This document shows, one piece after another, positions 1 to 7,753 of a DNA stretch of 64,000 nucleotides. The notes under the pieces were generated by a model that worked only from the letters and a program-made list of their open reading frames with translations, was not told the DNA's origin and did no database searches. Every line of letters begins with the position of its first letter. The stretch's first letter is position 1. The position numbers and the translations under genes are program-made. The stretch is from Microbispora bryophytorum (GTDB lineage: Bacteria > Actinomycetota > Actinomycetes > Streptosporangiales > Streptosporangiaceae), in contig NZ_VIRL01000009.1 of the NCBI RefSeq assembly GCF_006874465.1, positions 124,001-188,000 on the forward strand, given 5' to 3'.

Positions 1-115
1 CGAAGCCCGTACGGCTGACCTGCTTCAGCCAGACCGCCGGGATGATCTGGTCGGTGTCCACGTTGCTGCGGCGCAGCGGTACGGCCCGGCCGGTGTGAGT
101 GGTGAAGGCATCCAT
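1..115 (-). CDS. leuD: 3-isopropylmalate dehydratase small subunit (N-terminal part)
   Basis: Only the first 38 codons are in the window. The peptide opens [20 protein letters not shown] and continues [18 protein letters not shown], the standard LeuD amino terminus with the TDQIIPA motif. With LeuC it forms the isomerase that converts 2-isopropylmalate to 3-isopropylmalate in leucine synthesis. A good ribosome site (AGGAAGAG) lies just before the ATG. The leuC stop lies 32 bp upstream on the same strand, so leuCD is one operon. The rest of the gene lies beyond the left edge. Confidence 0.95.
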   Translation of the reverse strand, partial: MDAFTTHTGRAVPLRRSNVDTDQIIPAVWLKQVSRTGF

Positions 116-147
116 GATGATCTCTTCCTGGGACTGAGGCGGGCGGG

Positions 148-1533
148 CTACAGGTCGGCGGGGGCGGTCAGCCGGCCGGTCACCGCGGTCGCGGCCGCCA
201 CCTGCGGCGAAACCAGGTGGGTGCGCCCGCCCTTGCCCTGGCGGCCCTCGAAGTTGCGGTTGGAGGTCGAGGCGCTGCGCTCGCCCGGCTTCAGAGTGTC
301 GGGGTTCATGCCCAGGCACATCGAGCAGCCGGCCTCGCGCCACTCGGCCCCGGCCGCCTTGAAGACCTCGTGCAGGCCCTCCTCCTCGGCCGCCTTCTTG
401 ACCCCCATGGAGCCCGGGACGATCAGCGTGCGGGTGACGACCTTGCGGTCGCGCAGGATCTCGGCGGCGGCCCGCAGGTCCTCGATGCGGCCGTTGGTGC
501 AGGAGCCGACGAAGACGGTGTCCACCTGGATGTCGCGCAGCGGCGTGCCCGCGGCCAGGCCCATGTACTCCAGCGCCCGCTCGGCGGCGGACCGCTCGAC
601 CGGGTCGGCGAACTGCTCGGGCGACGGCACGGCGGAGCCGAGCGGCGCGCCCTGGCCCGGGTTGGTGCCCCACGTGACGAACGGCGTGAGGGTCGAGGCG
701 TCGATCTCCACGACCTTGTCGAACTCGGCGTCGTCGTCGGTGCGCAGCGTCTTCCAGTACTCGACGGCCTGGTCCCAGACCTCGCCGGAGGGCGCGTGGG
801 GACGGCCGCGCAGGTACTCGAACGTGGTCTCGTCGGGTGCGATCATGCCCGCCCGCGCGCCGGCCTCGATCGACATGTTGCAGACGGTCATGCGGCCCTC
901 CATGGAGAGCTTGCGCACGGCCTCGCCCCGATACTCGACGATGTAGCCCTGGCCGCCGCCGGTGCCGATCTTCGCGATGATCGCGAGGATCAGGTCCTTG
1001 GCGGTCACGCCGGCCGGCAGCTCGCCCTTGACCTCGATGGCCATCGTCTTGGGCCGGTAGGCGGGCAGCGTCTGGGTGGCCAGCACGTGCTCGACCTCAG
1101 AGGTGCCGATGCCGAACGCGATGGCGCCGAACGCCCCGTGCGTCGAGGTGTGCGAGTCGCCGCAGACGATCGTCATGCCGGGCTGGGTGAGCCCGAACTG
1201 CGGGCCGATGATGTGCACCACGCCCTGACCGGCGTCGCCCATCGGGTGCAGGCGGATGCCGAACTCCGCGGCGTTCTTGCGCAGCGTCTCGACCTGCGTG
1301 CGGGACACCGGGTCGGAGATCGGCCCGAGCACGGTCGGGACGTTGTGGTCCTCGGTGGCGATCGTGAGGTCGGGACGGCGCACGGTGCGGCCGGTCATGC
1401 GCAGGCCGTCGAACGCCTGCGGGCTGGTCACCTCGTGGATGAGGTGCAGGTCGATGTAGAGCAGGTCGGGTTCGCCTTCGGCCCGGCGTACGACGTGTTG
1501 CTCCCAGACTTTCTCAGCCAGTGTGCGACCCAT
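148..1533 (-). CDS. leuC: 3-isopropylmalate dehydratase large subunit
   Basis: The product has 461 residues, the normal LeuC length. It is the aconitase-like subunit of isopropylmalate isomerase and carries the [4Fe-4S] cluster. The ligands are visible: Cys345 in VGSCTNGR, and Cys403 and Cys406 in [14 protein letters not shown]. The active-site segments [13 protein letters not shown] (about 125-137) and [10 protein letters not shown] (near 427) are intact. The ATG follows a GAGGAGG ribosome site. Downstream is leuD. Upstream, divergent, is ndgR, and the shared intergenic region holds two palindromes that I infer to be NdgR operators. NdgR-type regulators are known to act on leuCD in Streptomyces. 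Confidence 0.97.
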   Translation of the reverse strand: MGRTLAEKVWEQHVVRRAEGEPDLLYIDLHLIHEVTSPQAFDGLRMTGRTVRRPDLTIATEDHNVPTVLGPISDPVSRTQVETLRKNAAEFGIRLHPMGDAGQGVVHIIGPQFGLTQPGMTIVCGDSHTSTHGAFGAIAFGIGTSEVEHVLATQTLPAYRPKTMAIEVKGELPAGVTAKDLILAIIAKIGTGGGQGYIVEYRGEAVRKLSMEGRMTVCNMSIEAGARAGMIAPDETTFEYLRGRPHAPSGEVWDQAVEYWKTLRTDDDAEFDKVVEIDASTLTPFVTWGTNPGQGAPLGSAVPSPEQFADPVERSAAERALEYMGLAAGTPLRDIQVDTVFVGSCTNGRIEDLRAAAEILRDRKVVTRTLIVPGSMGVKKAAEEEGLHEVFKAAGAEWREAGCSMCLGMNPDTLKPGERSASTSNRNFEGRQGKGGRTHLVSPQVAAATAVTGRLTAPADL

Positions 1534-1573
1534 GGTTGTGACGCCTCCTCGCGTTCAGACCCCCGCGGTCGTG

Positions 1574-1588
1574 TCTCTTATCATGAGA
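1574..1588. promoter_or_regulatory. TCTC-N7-GAGA palindrome, putative NdgR operator (copy A)
   Basis: The sequence reads TCTCTTATCATGAGA. It sits 41 bp upstream of the leuC start and is followed at 1594-1605 by a second perfect inverted repeat, ATATC GG GATAT. The same 15-bp pattern recurs at 1644, 20276 and 24071, always near branched-chain amino acid genes. Assignment to NdgR is inferred from position and recurrence. Confidence 0.6.
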
Positions 1589-1643
1589 CGGAAATATCGG
1601 GATATGGACACTGTATCTGCTGATTCCCAACATTGCGTTTGCA

Positions 1644-1658
1644 TCTCGTATGGCGAGA
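1644..1658. promoter_or_regulatory. TCTC-N7-GAGA palindrome, putative NdgR operator (copy B)
   Basis: The sequence reads TCTCGTATGGCGAGA and lies 15 bp before the ndgR ATG. A -10-like CAGTAT ends six bases before that ATG, so the transcript may be leaderless. Binding at this site should then control ndgR itself (inference). Confidence 0.55.
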
Positions 1659-1673
1659 CGGCAGTATCGGGGT

Positions 1674-2390
1674 ATGGACAACTCTAGCGGGGTCGGAGTA
1701 CTCGACAAGGCGGTTCTCGTACTCAACGCCCTGGAGGCGGGCCCCGCTTCCCTGGCGCAGCTCGTCCAGGCCACCGGCCTGGCCAGGCCCACGGCCCACC
1801 GGCTGGCCGTCGCGCTGGAGCACCACCGCATCGTCTCCCGCGACACGCAGGGCCGGTTCGTCCTCGGGCCCCGTCTGTCGGAGTTGTCCACCGCCGCGGG
1901 CGAGGACCGGCTGCTCGCCGTCGCCGGGCCGGTGCTCACCCAGCTTCGCGATCTCACCGGGGAGAGCGCCCAACTCTATCGACGCCAGGGCGACGAGCGG
2001 GTCTGCGTGGCCGCCGCCGAGCGCGCCAGCGGACTGCGCGACACGGTGCCGGTCGGCTCCGCGCTGCCCATGACCGCGGGCTCCGCCGCGCAGATCCTGC
2101 TCGCCTGGGAGGAGCCCGACCGGCTGCACCGCGGCCTGCGGGGCGCCAAGTTCACCGCCGCCACGCTCGCGAGCGTACGCAGGAGGGGCTGGGCGCACAG
2201 CGTCGGCGAGCGCGAGCAGGGCGTGGCGAGCGTCTCCGCGCCCATCCGCGGCGCCGGCGGCAAGGTGATCGCCGCGGTCTCCGTGTCCGGCCCCATAGAG
2301 CGGCTGACCCGTACGCCCGGCCGGATGCACGCCGCCCCCGTCGTCACCGCCGCCGAGCGCATCACCGAAGCCATGCGCCGCGCGAACTGA
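1674..2390 (+). CDS. ndgR: IclR-family regulator of branched-chain amino acid genes (NdgR type)
   Basis: The product has 238 residues. The N-terminal winged helix-turn-helix (about 5-60: GVGVLDKAVLVLNALEAG, LARPTAHRLAVALEHH) is followed by an IclR effector domain (about 75-235) with YRRQGDERVCVAAAE and SVSAPIRG. The start MDNSSGVGVLDKAV matches Streptomyces NdgR closely. I chose that ATG over one eight codons upstream for this reason. No strong ribosome site precedes it, and a -10-like hexamer six bases upstream suggests a leaderless mRNA. Known NdgR proteins control leuC and amino-acid-dependent development. Here the gene is divergent from leuCD, and operator-like palindromes recur near cimA and leuB. 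Confidence 0.93.
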   Translation: MDNSSGVGVLDKAVLVLNALEAGPASLAQLVQATGLARPTAHRLAVALEHHRIVSRDTQGRFVLGPRLSELSTAAGEDRLLAVAGPVLTQLRDLTGESAQLYRRQGDERVCVAAAERASGLRDTVPVGSALPMTAGSAAQILLAWEEPDRLHRGLRGAKFTAATLASVRRRGWAHSVGEREQGVASVSAPIRGAGGKVIAAVSVSGPIERLTRTPGRMHAAPVVTAAERITEAMRRAN

Positions 2391-2524
2391 TCGGACAGAA
2401 TCTCCGCGGCGCCCGGGAAGATCACTCATAGGCTCCGCCACGAGCTCCTCCGCCGTGCGATCCACCACGGTCGACACCGCTCCTTCCGGGCAAATCCTGG
2501 CGGTCGCGGCACTAGGCTGGCGGG

Positions 2525-4228
2525 GTGACAGACCGCATCGAGGCAGCCGCCGCTGAACTGCGTCCCCTGCTCCAAGAATTCATCCTCTGGGCGCCGGACA
2601 ACGCACCCGGCAGCGACCCCGACCTCGTGGGCCCCGTCGCCCTGTGGCATCGCCTGATCGCCCGCGACGACGTCGGGCTGTGGAAGCGCGGCGACCTGCG
2701 CACGGTCCTGCTGGAGCGCATACCCCAGGTGGTCGAGGACCCCGACGCCGCCGCGGACGGCATGGTCCCCGCCATCCGGGCCTACCTGACGTTCCTGTCG
2801 TCCACCGGACGGCTCTCGCCGGGCTCGGCGTCCCTGGAGACCCTGCTCGCGGAGCTGGACGAGGTCGAGGACGACTTCGTCGACACGATGGAGGACACCA
2901 TCGCCGAGCGTGACTGGGACGAGGAGGAGGACGAGCTCGACGAGGACGAGGCCGACGAGGGCCTCGGCGACTTCGAGCCGTTCGCCGACGAGATCGGCGC
3001 CCTGCCCACGATCCGGCTGCGTCCCGACACCGAGCTCGCCGATGCGGCCCGCCGGGTGACCCTCATCGCGCAGGCCCGCGACCTGGCGCTGTGGGTCGGC
3101 ACCCGGCGCAAGGTGGGCGAGGAGACGCTGCTCACCGAATCCGAGGTGGACGAGGCGGTGCGCACGCTCGGCCTGCCCGACGCGGGCAACATCTGGAACC
3201 TGTGGAACCTCGCGATCGACCTGGAGTTCCTCGCCCCCGACGGCGACGACACGGTCAGCGTGGACTCCGACACCGCCGCCTGGCCCTTCGAGGACGACGA
3301 CGACGTCCTGGACGCCTGGATGCTCGGCCTCCACTCACTCGACTACGGCGACCCGGAGCTGGACGACGACGATCTCACGCTGGCCCTGTCCGGCCTGACC
3401 CGCGCAGTGCTGATCCGCCTGCTGGCGGCCGGCGGCACGCGGGCGGTGGCCTCGCTGCGCGACGAGCTGGCCGAGGCCGCGGCGGAGTACGACGACCTGG
3501 GCGCCGACGCCTGGGCCGCGGCCGGCGACCCGCTCGCCTCCGCGCTCGCCTGGCTGACCGGCTACGGCATGGCCGCCGTCGAAGGCGAGGCGGTGACCCT
3601 GACGCCGCTCGGCACGGAGGGCCTCGTCCACCTGCTTGACGACGAGGACATCGAGATCGACGCCCGGCCCGCGATCGACGCCATGACCGCGCTCGACCTG
3701 CTGTCGTTCAGCGCCGACATGTCGGAGGAGGAGGCCGACGAGGAGTTCGCCGCCTGGCTCTCCCTGCGCGACCCGGCGCGGGCCGCCTCCGAGCTGCTCG
3801 AAGCCGCCTCCGAGGAGGAGGCGGACGCCCTCGTGCGGGTCCAGGCCGCCAGCCTGGTGGGCTCCCTGGGCGAGGCCGCCATCCCCGCCTGGCAGGAGGC
3901 GCTGAAGGAGCCCTCGCTGCGGCCGTACGCCGCGACGCACCTGACCCAGATGGACGTCGAGGACGCCCCGGAGCCGACCCAGGCGGACACCCACTGGCTG
4001 ATTCTCGACATGTGGACGATCTCCGCCGGGCTCGGCCGGCCGGAGTTCGTGTCCAGCCTGCACGACATCGGCCCGGCGCAGACGCTCATCGGGCTGCTCG
4101 ACGTGATCTGGAAGGTCCACCACCCGCACGCCGAGGAACTGCTGGACCTCATCGGCGAGACCCACCCCGACAAGCAGGTGGTCAAGGCCGCCAAGCGGGC
4201 GCTGTTCAAGGCGCGGTCGGGACGTTAG
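2525..4228 (+). CDS. Acidic hypothetical protein with an Asp/Glu-rich linker
   Basis: The product has 567 residues and starts with GTG (TDRIEAAAAELRPLL). I do not recognise a named family. The N-terminal part (1-130) is helical and soluble. A strongly acidic stretch at about 117-150 (EVEDDFVDTMEDTIAERDWD, then mostly E and D) separates it from a larger helical region that ends in what look like HEAT-type repeats (about 400-567: AASEEEADALVRVQAASLVG, EALKEPSLRPYAATHLTQ). There is no signal peptide or membrane segment, so it is probably a cytosolic adaptor. Similar long acidic proteins are common in actinobacteria. It stands alone between ndgR and mgtC; no regulation can be read. Confidence 0.75.
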   Translation: MTDRIEAAAAELRPLLQEFILWAPDNAPGSDPDLVGPVALWHRLIARDDVGLWKRGDLRTVLLERIPQVVEDPDAAADGMVPAIRAYLTFLSSTGRLSPGSASLETLLAELDEVEDDFVDTMEDTIAERDWDEEEDELDEDEADEGLGDFEPFADEIGALPTIRLRPDTELADAARRVTLIAQARDLALWVGTRRKVGEETLLTESEVDEAVRTLGLPDAGNIWNLWNLAIDLEFLAPDGDDTVSVDSDTAAWPFEDDDDVLDAWMLGLHSLDYGDPELDDDDLTLALSGLTRAVLIRLLAAGGTRAVASLRDELAEAAAEYDDLGADAWAAAGDPLASALAWLTGYGMAAVEGEAVTLTPLGTEGLVHLLDDEDIEIDARPAIDAMTALDLLSFSADMSEEEADEEFAAWLSLRDPARAASELLEAASEEEADALVRVQAASLVGSLGEAAIPAWQEALKEPSLRPYAATHLTQMDVEDAPEPTQADTHWLILDMWTISAGLGRPEFVSSLHDIGPAQTLIGLLDVIWKVHHPHAEELLDLIGETHPDKQVVKAAKRALFKARSGR

Positions 4229-4384
4229 CGGCGCCGGCGAGGCCCGGACGGCTGCGTCCGCCCCGGCCTCGCCGCCACTGGCGTCTCGCCGTCACTGCCG
4301 TCGCTCTCGCCGCTGTCGTCCACTGCCGTCGCTGTCCGTCACGACAGGATGACCAACCCGGGCGTGCGGACTTAATGTGGTCGC

Positions 4385-5107
4385 GTGACCCCCATCTCAC
4401 TAGCGGTGAGCCCTGTGGCGTGGTGGCAGCCGGCCGTTGACCTCGCCATCGCGCTCGTGTTGTCGGCGGCCATCGGGCTGGAGCGGGAGATCCGGCAGAA
4501 GAGCGCCGGGCTGCGCACTCACACGCTGGTGGGGTTCGGCGCCGCGCTGTTCATGCTCGTGTCCAAGTACGGCTTCTCCGACATCCTCGGCGACTCCGTG
4601 GTGCTCGATCCGTCCCGCGTGGCGGCCCAGATCGTCTCCGGCATCGGCTTCATCGGGGGCGGGCTGATCTTCGTACGCCGCGACGCGGTCAAGGGGCTGA
4701 CCACGGCCGCAGCCGTGTGGCTCACCGCCGGAGTCGGCATGGCCGCGGGAGCGGGTCTGTGGCTGCTGGCCGTCGTGGCCACGGTGGGGAACTTCGTCGT
4801 GATGCTGGGGCTCACTTCCCTGGCCGCCCGGCTCCCCCGGTCCAAGCACGCCCAGTCGCGGCTGCGCCTGTCGTACTCGGACGGCCGGGGCGTGCTGCGC
4901 CAGGCCCTGGCCGAGTGCACGAGCCGCCGTTTCGCGGTCGACGAGCTGTCGCTGGACCAGCCGGGTCAGAGCCGGGACACCGGCACGGTCACGGTCACCC
5001 TGCTGATCCACGGCCCCGGCTCCATCGGAGACCTCACGAGCAGGCTGGCCGAGATGGAGGGCGTGCTCACCGTCTCCTGCGCCGACGCCGACACCGAGCA
5101 CATCTAG
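4385..5107 (+). CDS. MgtC/SapB-family membrane protein
   Basis: The product has 240 residues with a GTG start. Four to five hydrophobic segments fill residues 15-150 and carry the family motifs GLEREIRQKSAGLRTHTLVG (31-50) and GFIGGGLIFVR (near 92-102), followed by KGLTTAAAVWLTAGVGMAAG. The soluble C-terminal part (about 155-240) has an ACT-like fold pattern ending in VLTVSCADAD, as in long MgtC proteins. MgtC proteins sit in the inner membrane and are linked to magnesium limitation and inhibition of ATP synthase. The gene stands alone and no magnesium-responsive leader is visible in the 156 bp before it. Confidence 0.88.
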   Translation: MTPISLAVSPVAWWQPAVDLAIALVLSAAIGLEREIRQKSAGLRTHTLVGFGAALFMLVSKYGFSDILGDSVVLDPSRVAAQIVSGIGFIGGGLIFVRRDAVKGLTTAAAVWLTAGVGMAAGAGLWLLAVVATVGNFVVMLGLTSLAARLPRSKHAQSRLRLSYSDGRGVLRQALAECTSRRFAVDELSLDQPGQSRDTGTVTVTLLIHGPGSIGDLTSRLAEMEGVLTVSCADADTEHI

Positions 5108-5132
5108 AGCATTCTGAGCAGTCCCAGGCGTG

Positions 5133-6599
5133 TCATCGGACTTCCTTCGTGGATACCCCGGCCTTCAGGCCGGGGAGGAAACGGAGCTCCCGCGTAGCGG
5201 GGCAGGGAAAGCCGAATCGCCGCCAGGGCGATTCGGCGTGTACGGCCACCGGCCGACAGCCGCCGCTCACACGGAAGCCGATAGAACGTGAGGCATGACG
5301 CAGCAGGTCAAGCGGGCGTTCAAGTACCGCTTTTACCCCACGGACGAGCAGGCGGCCGAGCTGTCTCGCACGTTCGGCTGCGTCCGCCTCGTGTACAACA
5401 AGGCGCTGGAGGAACGCACACAGGCTTGGTACGGCGAGCAGCGCCGTGTCTCCTACGTGCAGTCGTCCGCCGCGCTCACGGAGTGGAAGAAGACCGAGGA
5501 GCTTGCCTTCCTGACGGAGGTGTCCTCCGTCCCACTCCAGCAGACGCTCCGCCATCTTCAGACGGCGTTCGGGAACTTCTTCGCCAAGCGCGCCAAGTAC
5601 CCGCGGTTCAAGTCGCGGAAGAAGTCCCGCGCGTCCGCCGAGTACAAGGTCGCGCAGGCTCTCCGCCGTCTGCACGATCGTCGTCTCGGCGGGGCGCGGA
5701 CTCCATCCGAGCTCGTCGCGGGCGCGGTCGTTGTGGATGACCGGTCGCGGCGGCTCGTTCCCTGGCACCTCCTGCGTGGGAACGCGCGCGGCGAGCGGGC
5801 CGAGCCGCCGGCGCAGGATCCCGGCCACCTCCAGGAAGCTCAGCGCCGGGCCGTCGGAAACGGCCAGGAAGCGCTTGCCCGCGGCCTCTGGCCTGGCCAT
5901 GGCGCGGATGTGCAGGTCGGCCACGTCGCGCACGTCGACGACGCCGAAGCGCTGCCGGGGCGCGACGTTCATCGTCCCGTCGAGCATCGCCTTGATCAGC
6001 TGCGTCGAGGAGCCCAGGTCGATCGTCAGGGCGGGCCCGAGGATGAACGTCGGGTTGACCACGACGAGCTCGGTGTCGCCGCCGTCGCGCTCCATCAGGT
6101 CCCACGCGGCCCGCTCGGCGATCGCCTTGGAACGCGGGTAGGGCGCCAGTCCCGGGGTGTCAGGATCGGTCCAGTCGGCCTCGGTGAACTCGGCCCCCGG
6201 CTTCGGCGTGTATCCGATCGCGGCGAAGGACGAGGTGAGCACGACGCGCCGGGCGCCCGCCTCCCGCGCGGCGCGCAGCACCCGCAGCGTGCCCTCGCGG
6301 GCAGGGACGATCAGCTCGTCGGGATCCTCCGGCTGGACGAACGGGAAGGGCGAGGCGACGTGATGGACCTCGTCGCACCCGGCCACCGCGGCGGCCCAGC
6401 CGTCGTCGGCCGTCAGGTCCGCGGCGACGATCTCCAGGCCGGTGTCATCGGCATCACCGCGGCGCACCGCCGCCCGCAGGTCGGCCTCGCGGGCCGTCGA
6501 GCGCACGGTCGCGCGCACGGACCGCCCGGCCCGCAGCAGCGCCGCGATCAGATGCGTGCCCACGTAGCCGGACCCGCCGGTGACCAGAACCCGGTTCAT
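5133..6599 (-). CDS. NAD-dependent epimerase/reductase with a chimeric C-terminus from IS sequence
   Basis: Residues 1-318 form a complete Rossmann-type short-chain reductase of the dihydroflavonol reductase/epimerase group. They carry GGSGYVGTHLIAALLRAG (8-25), the catalytic YPRSKAIAE (near 165) and a family-like end, WSPRPAETTIVQTAESLRDL. Beyond that the frame runs antisense through the TnpB remnant for about 170 further residues of unnatural sequence, giving 488 residues instead of about 340. The native stop was therefore lost to the insertion. The Rossmann and catalytic parts are intact and may still fold. The start overlaps the merR stop by four bases, so the two are coupled and MerR probably controls it. 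Confidence 0.8.
   Translation of the reverse strand: MNRVLVTGGSGYVGTHLIAALLRAGRSVRATVRSTAREADLRAAVRRGDADDTGLEIVAADLTADDGWAAAVAGCDEVHHVASPFPFVQPEDPDELIVPAREGTLRVLRAAREAGARRVVLTSSFAAIGYTPKPGAEFTEADWTDPDTPGLAPYPRSKAIAERAAWDLMERDGGDTELVVVNPTFILGPALTIDLGSSTQLIKAMLDGTMNVAPRQRFGVVDVRDVADLHIRAMARPEAAGKRFLAVSDGPALSFLEVAGILRRRLGPLAARVPTQEVPGNEPPRPVIHNDRARDELGWSPRPAETTIVQTAESLRDLVLGGRAGLLPRLEPRVLGALGEEVPERRLKMAERLLEWDGGHLRQEGKLLGLLPLRERGGRLHVGDTALLAVPSLCAFLQRLVVHEADAAERARQLGRLLVRGVKAVLERPLDLLRHASRSIGFRVSGGCRPVAVHAESPWRRFGFPCPATRELRFLPGLKAGVSTKEVR
5140..5294. mobile_element. IS200/IS605-type element end with three hairpins
   Basis: Three perfect hairpins stand in a row: CCCCGGCC-TTCA-GGCCGGGG (5156-5175), CCCGC-GTA-GCGGG (about 5189-5201) and GCCGAATCGCC-gccag-GGCGATTCGGC (5211-5237). 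Structured ends of this kind flank TnpB elements. No second end or TnpA gene is seen, so this is a remnant. The three hairpins are directly visible; their role is inferred from family knowledge. Confidence 0.65.
5295..5645 (+). pseudogene. Truncated TnpB (IS605 OrfB), N-terminal 117 residues only
   Basis: The peptide starts MTQQVKRAFKYRFYPTDEQA and includes FGCVRLVYNKALEERTQAWY and YPRFKSRKKSRASAEY, the typical TnpB/OrfB N-terminal helix-turn-helix region. A full TnpB runs to about 370-400 residues and carries a RuvC nuclease domain and a zinc ribbon. Here homology stops at residue 117, where the reading frame enters the antisense strand of the epimerase gene. The RNA-guided nuclease core is gone, so the copy cannot be active. 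The junction is abrupt and suggests a deletion or one-ended recombination that also removed the natural end of the neighbouring gene. Confidence 0.88.
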
Positions 6600-7033
6600 C
6601 GCAGCCCCCTCAAGCGGCCGACCGCGTCCACGACACGCTGTGTCGCCTCGGCCTCCGCGACGGCGTCACCACGGTCGCGGGCGTCCCACATCGCCGCTTT
6701 CTCGCGCAGGTAGCCGAGCCGCGCCTGCTGGGCGGCGATCTCGGCCTCGATGCGCTCCGCGTGACGAAGCAGCAGATCGCGCTGCTCGGCCGCCGCCGCC
6801 CGACCGCGCGCCCGGTTGGCCAGGTAGGCGCGCATGTCCTCGATACCGACGCCGACCGCGCGCAGGCAGGCCAGTGCCTCGATCACGTGGAGGTCCTCGT
6901 CGCGATAACGGCGATGCCCGCTGTTCCCGTCGCGGTCGATCGGGCCGATCAGCCCCACGTCTTCGTAGTAGCGCAGCGTGGGCTCACTCAGCCCGCTGCG
7001 CCGGGAAACGTCCTGGATGGTGATGGTTGCCAT
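6596..7033 (-). CDS. MerR-family transcriptional regulator
   Basis: The product has 145 residues. The N-terminal winged helix (TITIQDVSRRSGLSEPTLRY, YEDVGLIGP, HRRYRDEDLHVIE; about 3-60) is classic MerR, followed by a dimerisation coiled coil (about 75-125). There is no cysteine metal site, so it belongs to the small-molecule or redox-type MerR group. Its stop overlaps the start of the epimerase gene by four bases, a common arrangement in which a MerR regulator drives a linked reductase. The upstream DNA is the duplicated tRNA-Glu flank, so the promoter region may have been rebuilt by that duplication. Confidence 0.9.
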   Translation of the reverse strand: MATITIQDVSRRSGLSEPTLRYYEDVGLIGPIDRDGNSGHRRYRDEDLHVIEALACLRAVGVGIEDMRAYLANRARGRAAAAEQRDLLLRHAERIEAEIAAQQARLGYLREKAAMWDARDRGDAVAEAEATQRVVDAVGRLRGLR

Positions 7034-7086
7034 GCCAGGCAGCGGGCCATGAGCAGAGCGCGGCGTCCCCGTAACGGCGAAACCCC

Positions 7087-7104
7087 CGGCACGGGGAAGT
7101 GCCG
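7087..7104 (-). terminator. tRNA terminator hairpin, duplicate copy
   Basis: On the minus strand the stem CGGCAC-ttcccc-GTGCCG is followed by GGGGGTTT. It is identical to the hairpin at 7194-7211 and belongs to the first unit of the tandem duplication. Confidence 0.6.
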
Positions 7105-7193
7105 AGGATTCTCGATGATGTAGCCCCCACCGGATTCGCGCCCGCGCAGCGGGCCATGAGCAGAGCGCGGCGTCCCCGTAACGGCGAAACCCC

Positions 7194-7211
7194 CGGCACG
7201 GGGAAGTGCCG
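7194..7211 (-). terminator. Terminator downstream of the tRNA cluster
   Basis: The minus-strand stem CGGCAC-ttcccc-GTGCCG is followed by GGGGGTTTCG and lies 17 bases past the tRNA-Glu 3' end. It is the natural terminator of the three-tRNA transcript. Confidence 0.65.
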
Positions 7212-7227
7212 AGGGTTCTCGATGATG

Positions 7228-7300
7228 TAGCCCCGACCGGATTCGAACCGGCGCTACCGCCTTGAGAGGGCGGCGTCCTAGGCCACTAGACGACGGAGCC
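7228..7300 (-). tRNA. tRNA-Glu (CTC)
   Basis: This is a 73-nt cloverleaf. The acceptor GGCTCCG pairs with CGGGGCT (G-U pairs allowed). The anticodon stem-loop CCGCC-CTCTCAA-GGCGG gives anticodon CTC, and the T arm contains GGTTCGAATCC. No CCA is encoded. It is the second of three tRNAs to be charged or used by the GltX/GatCAB system encoded in this window. Confidence 0.93.
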
Positions 7301-7313
7301 GAGTGCAGTGAAG

Positions 7314-7386
7314 TAGTCCCGAGCGGATTCGAACCGCCGTTACCGCCTTGAGAGGGCGGCGTCCTAGGCCACTAGACGACGGGACC
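7314..7386 (-). tRNA. tRNA-Glu (CTC), second copy
   Basis: This 73-nt cloverleaf has acceptor GGTCCCG/CGGGACT, anticodon CTC and T loop TTCGAAT. It shares the D and anticodon arms with the copy at 7228 but differs in the acceptor and T stem. It lies 13 bp upstream of that copy in the same transcript. Confidence 0.93.
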
Positions 7387-7430
7387 TTACACTGCGCTTG
7401 TTTCCAGCAGAATCCCTTGGGGGGATCCAG

Positions 7431-7502
7431 CTGGGGTACCAGGACTCGAACCTAGACTAACGGAGCCAGAATCCGTCGGGCTGCCAATTACCCCATACCC
7501 CA
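7431..7502 (-). tRNA. tRNA-Gln (CTG)
   Basis: This 72-nt cloverleaf has acceptor TGGGGTA pairing with TACCCCA, discriminator G, anticodon stem ACGGA/TCCGT with anticodon CTG, and T loop TTCGAGT. In actinobacteria this tRNA is normally first charged with glutamate by GltX and then amidated by GatCAB, both encoded in this window. Confidence 0.93.
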
Positions 7503-7753
7503 TCTGCTTGCGGGGGCCTCGCGGCTCCCGCTTGCGACTCCGAAAGAATAGCCCAGCTTGCGACCCACTACCAAAACGATTGCGGCGCGCCTCGCGATCT
7601 CGTGATCCGATCCCCCGCGCGAAGGGTCCGATCCCCCTGCTCGGAGTGCGTAGATCCCCCCGTACGGAGGGCGCCGGCCCTCCTGGGCACAGGGCCGGGT
7701 CCTCCTGTGCGAGGCTGGGGAAAACGCCCGCACCACGTGAGGAGCCGCCAGCC

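Larger units (their letters stand above)
1574..1680 (+). repeat. 70-bp-spaced direct repeat containing the operator and the ndgR start
   Basis: Bases 1574-1610 and 1644-1680 align without gaps, at about 30 of 37 identical positions. Each unit has a TCTC-N7-GAGA palindrome, then TATCGGG, then a TATGGACA end. The second unit ends in the ndgR start codon (ATG at 1674). The first carries a matching but non-productive ATGGACA. It looks like a duplication of the ndgR promoter and 5' end. Confidence 0.7.
7040..7245. repeat. 107-bp-offset tandem duplication of the tRNA-Glu 3' flank
   Basis: Bases 7040-7138 and 7147-7245 align without gaps with about two mismatches over 99 bases. Each copy holds a terminator hairpin and the 3' end of a tRNA-Glu (TAGCCCC.ACCGGATTCG). 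Only the second copy continues into a whole tRNA. The first is a tRNA 3' fragment of about 18 bases, as left by recombination or by an element that once used this tRNA end. Confidence 0.85.

Noticed and set aside
5140-5645. Intact IS605 element
   Set aside because: No TnpA, no second end, and TnpB stops at residue 117.
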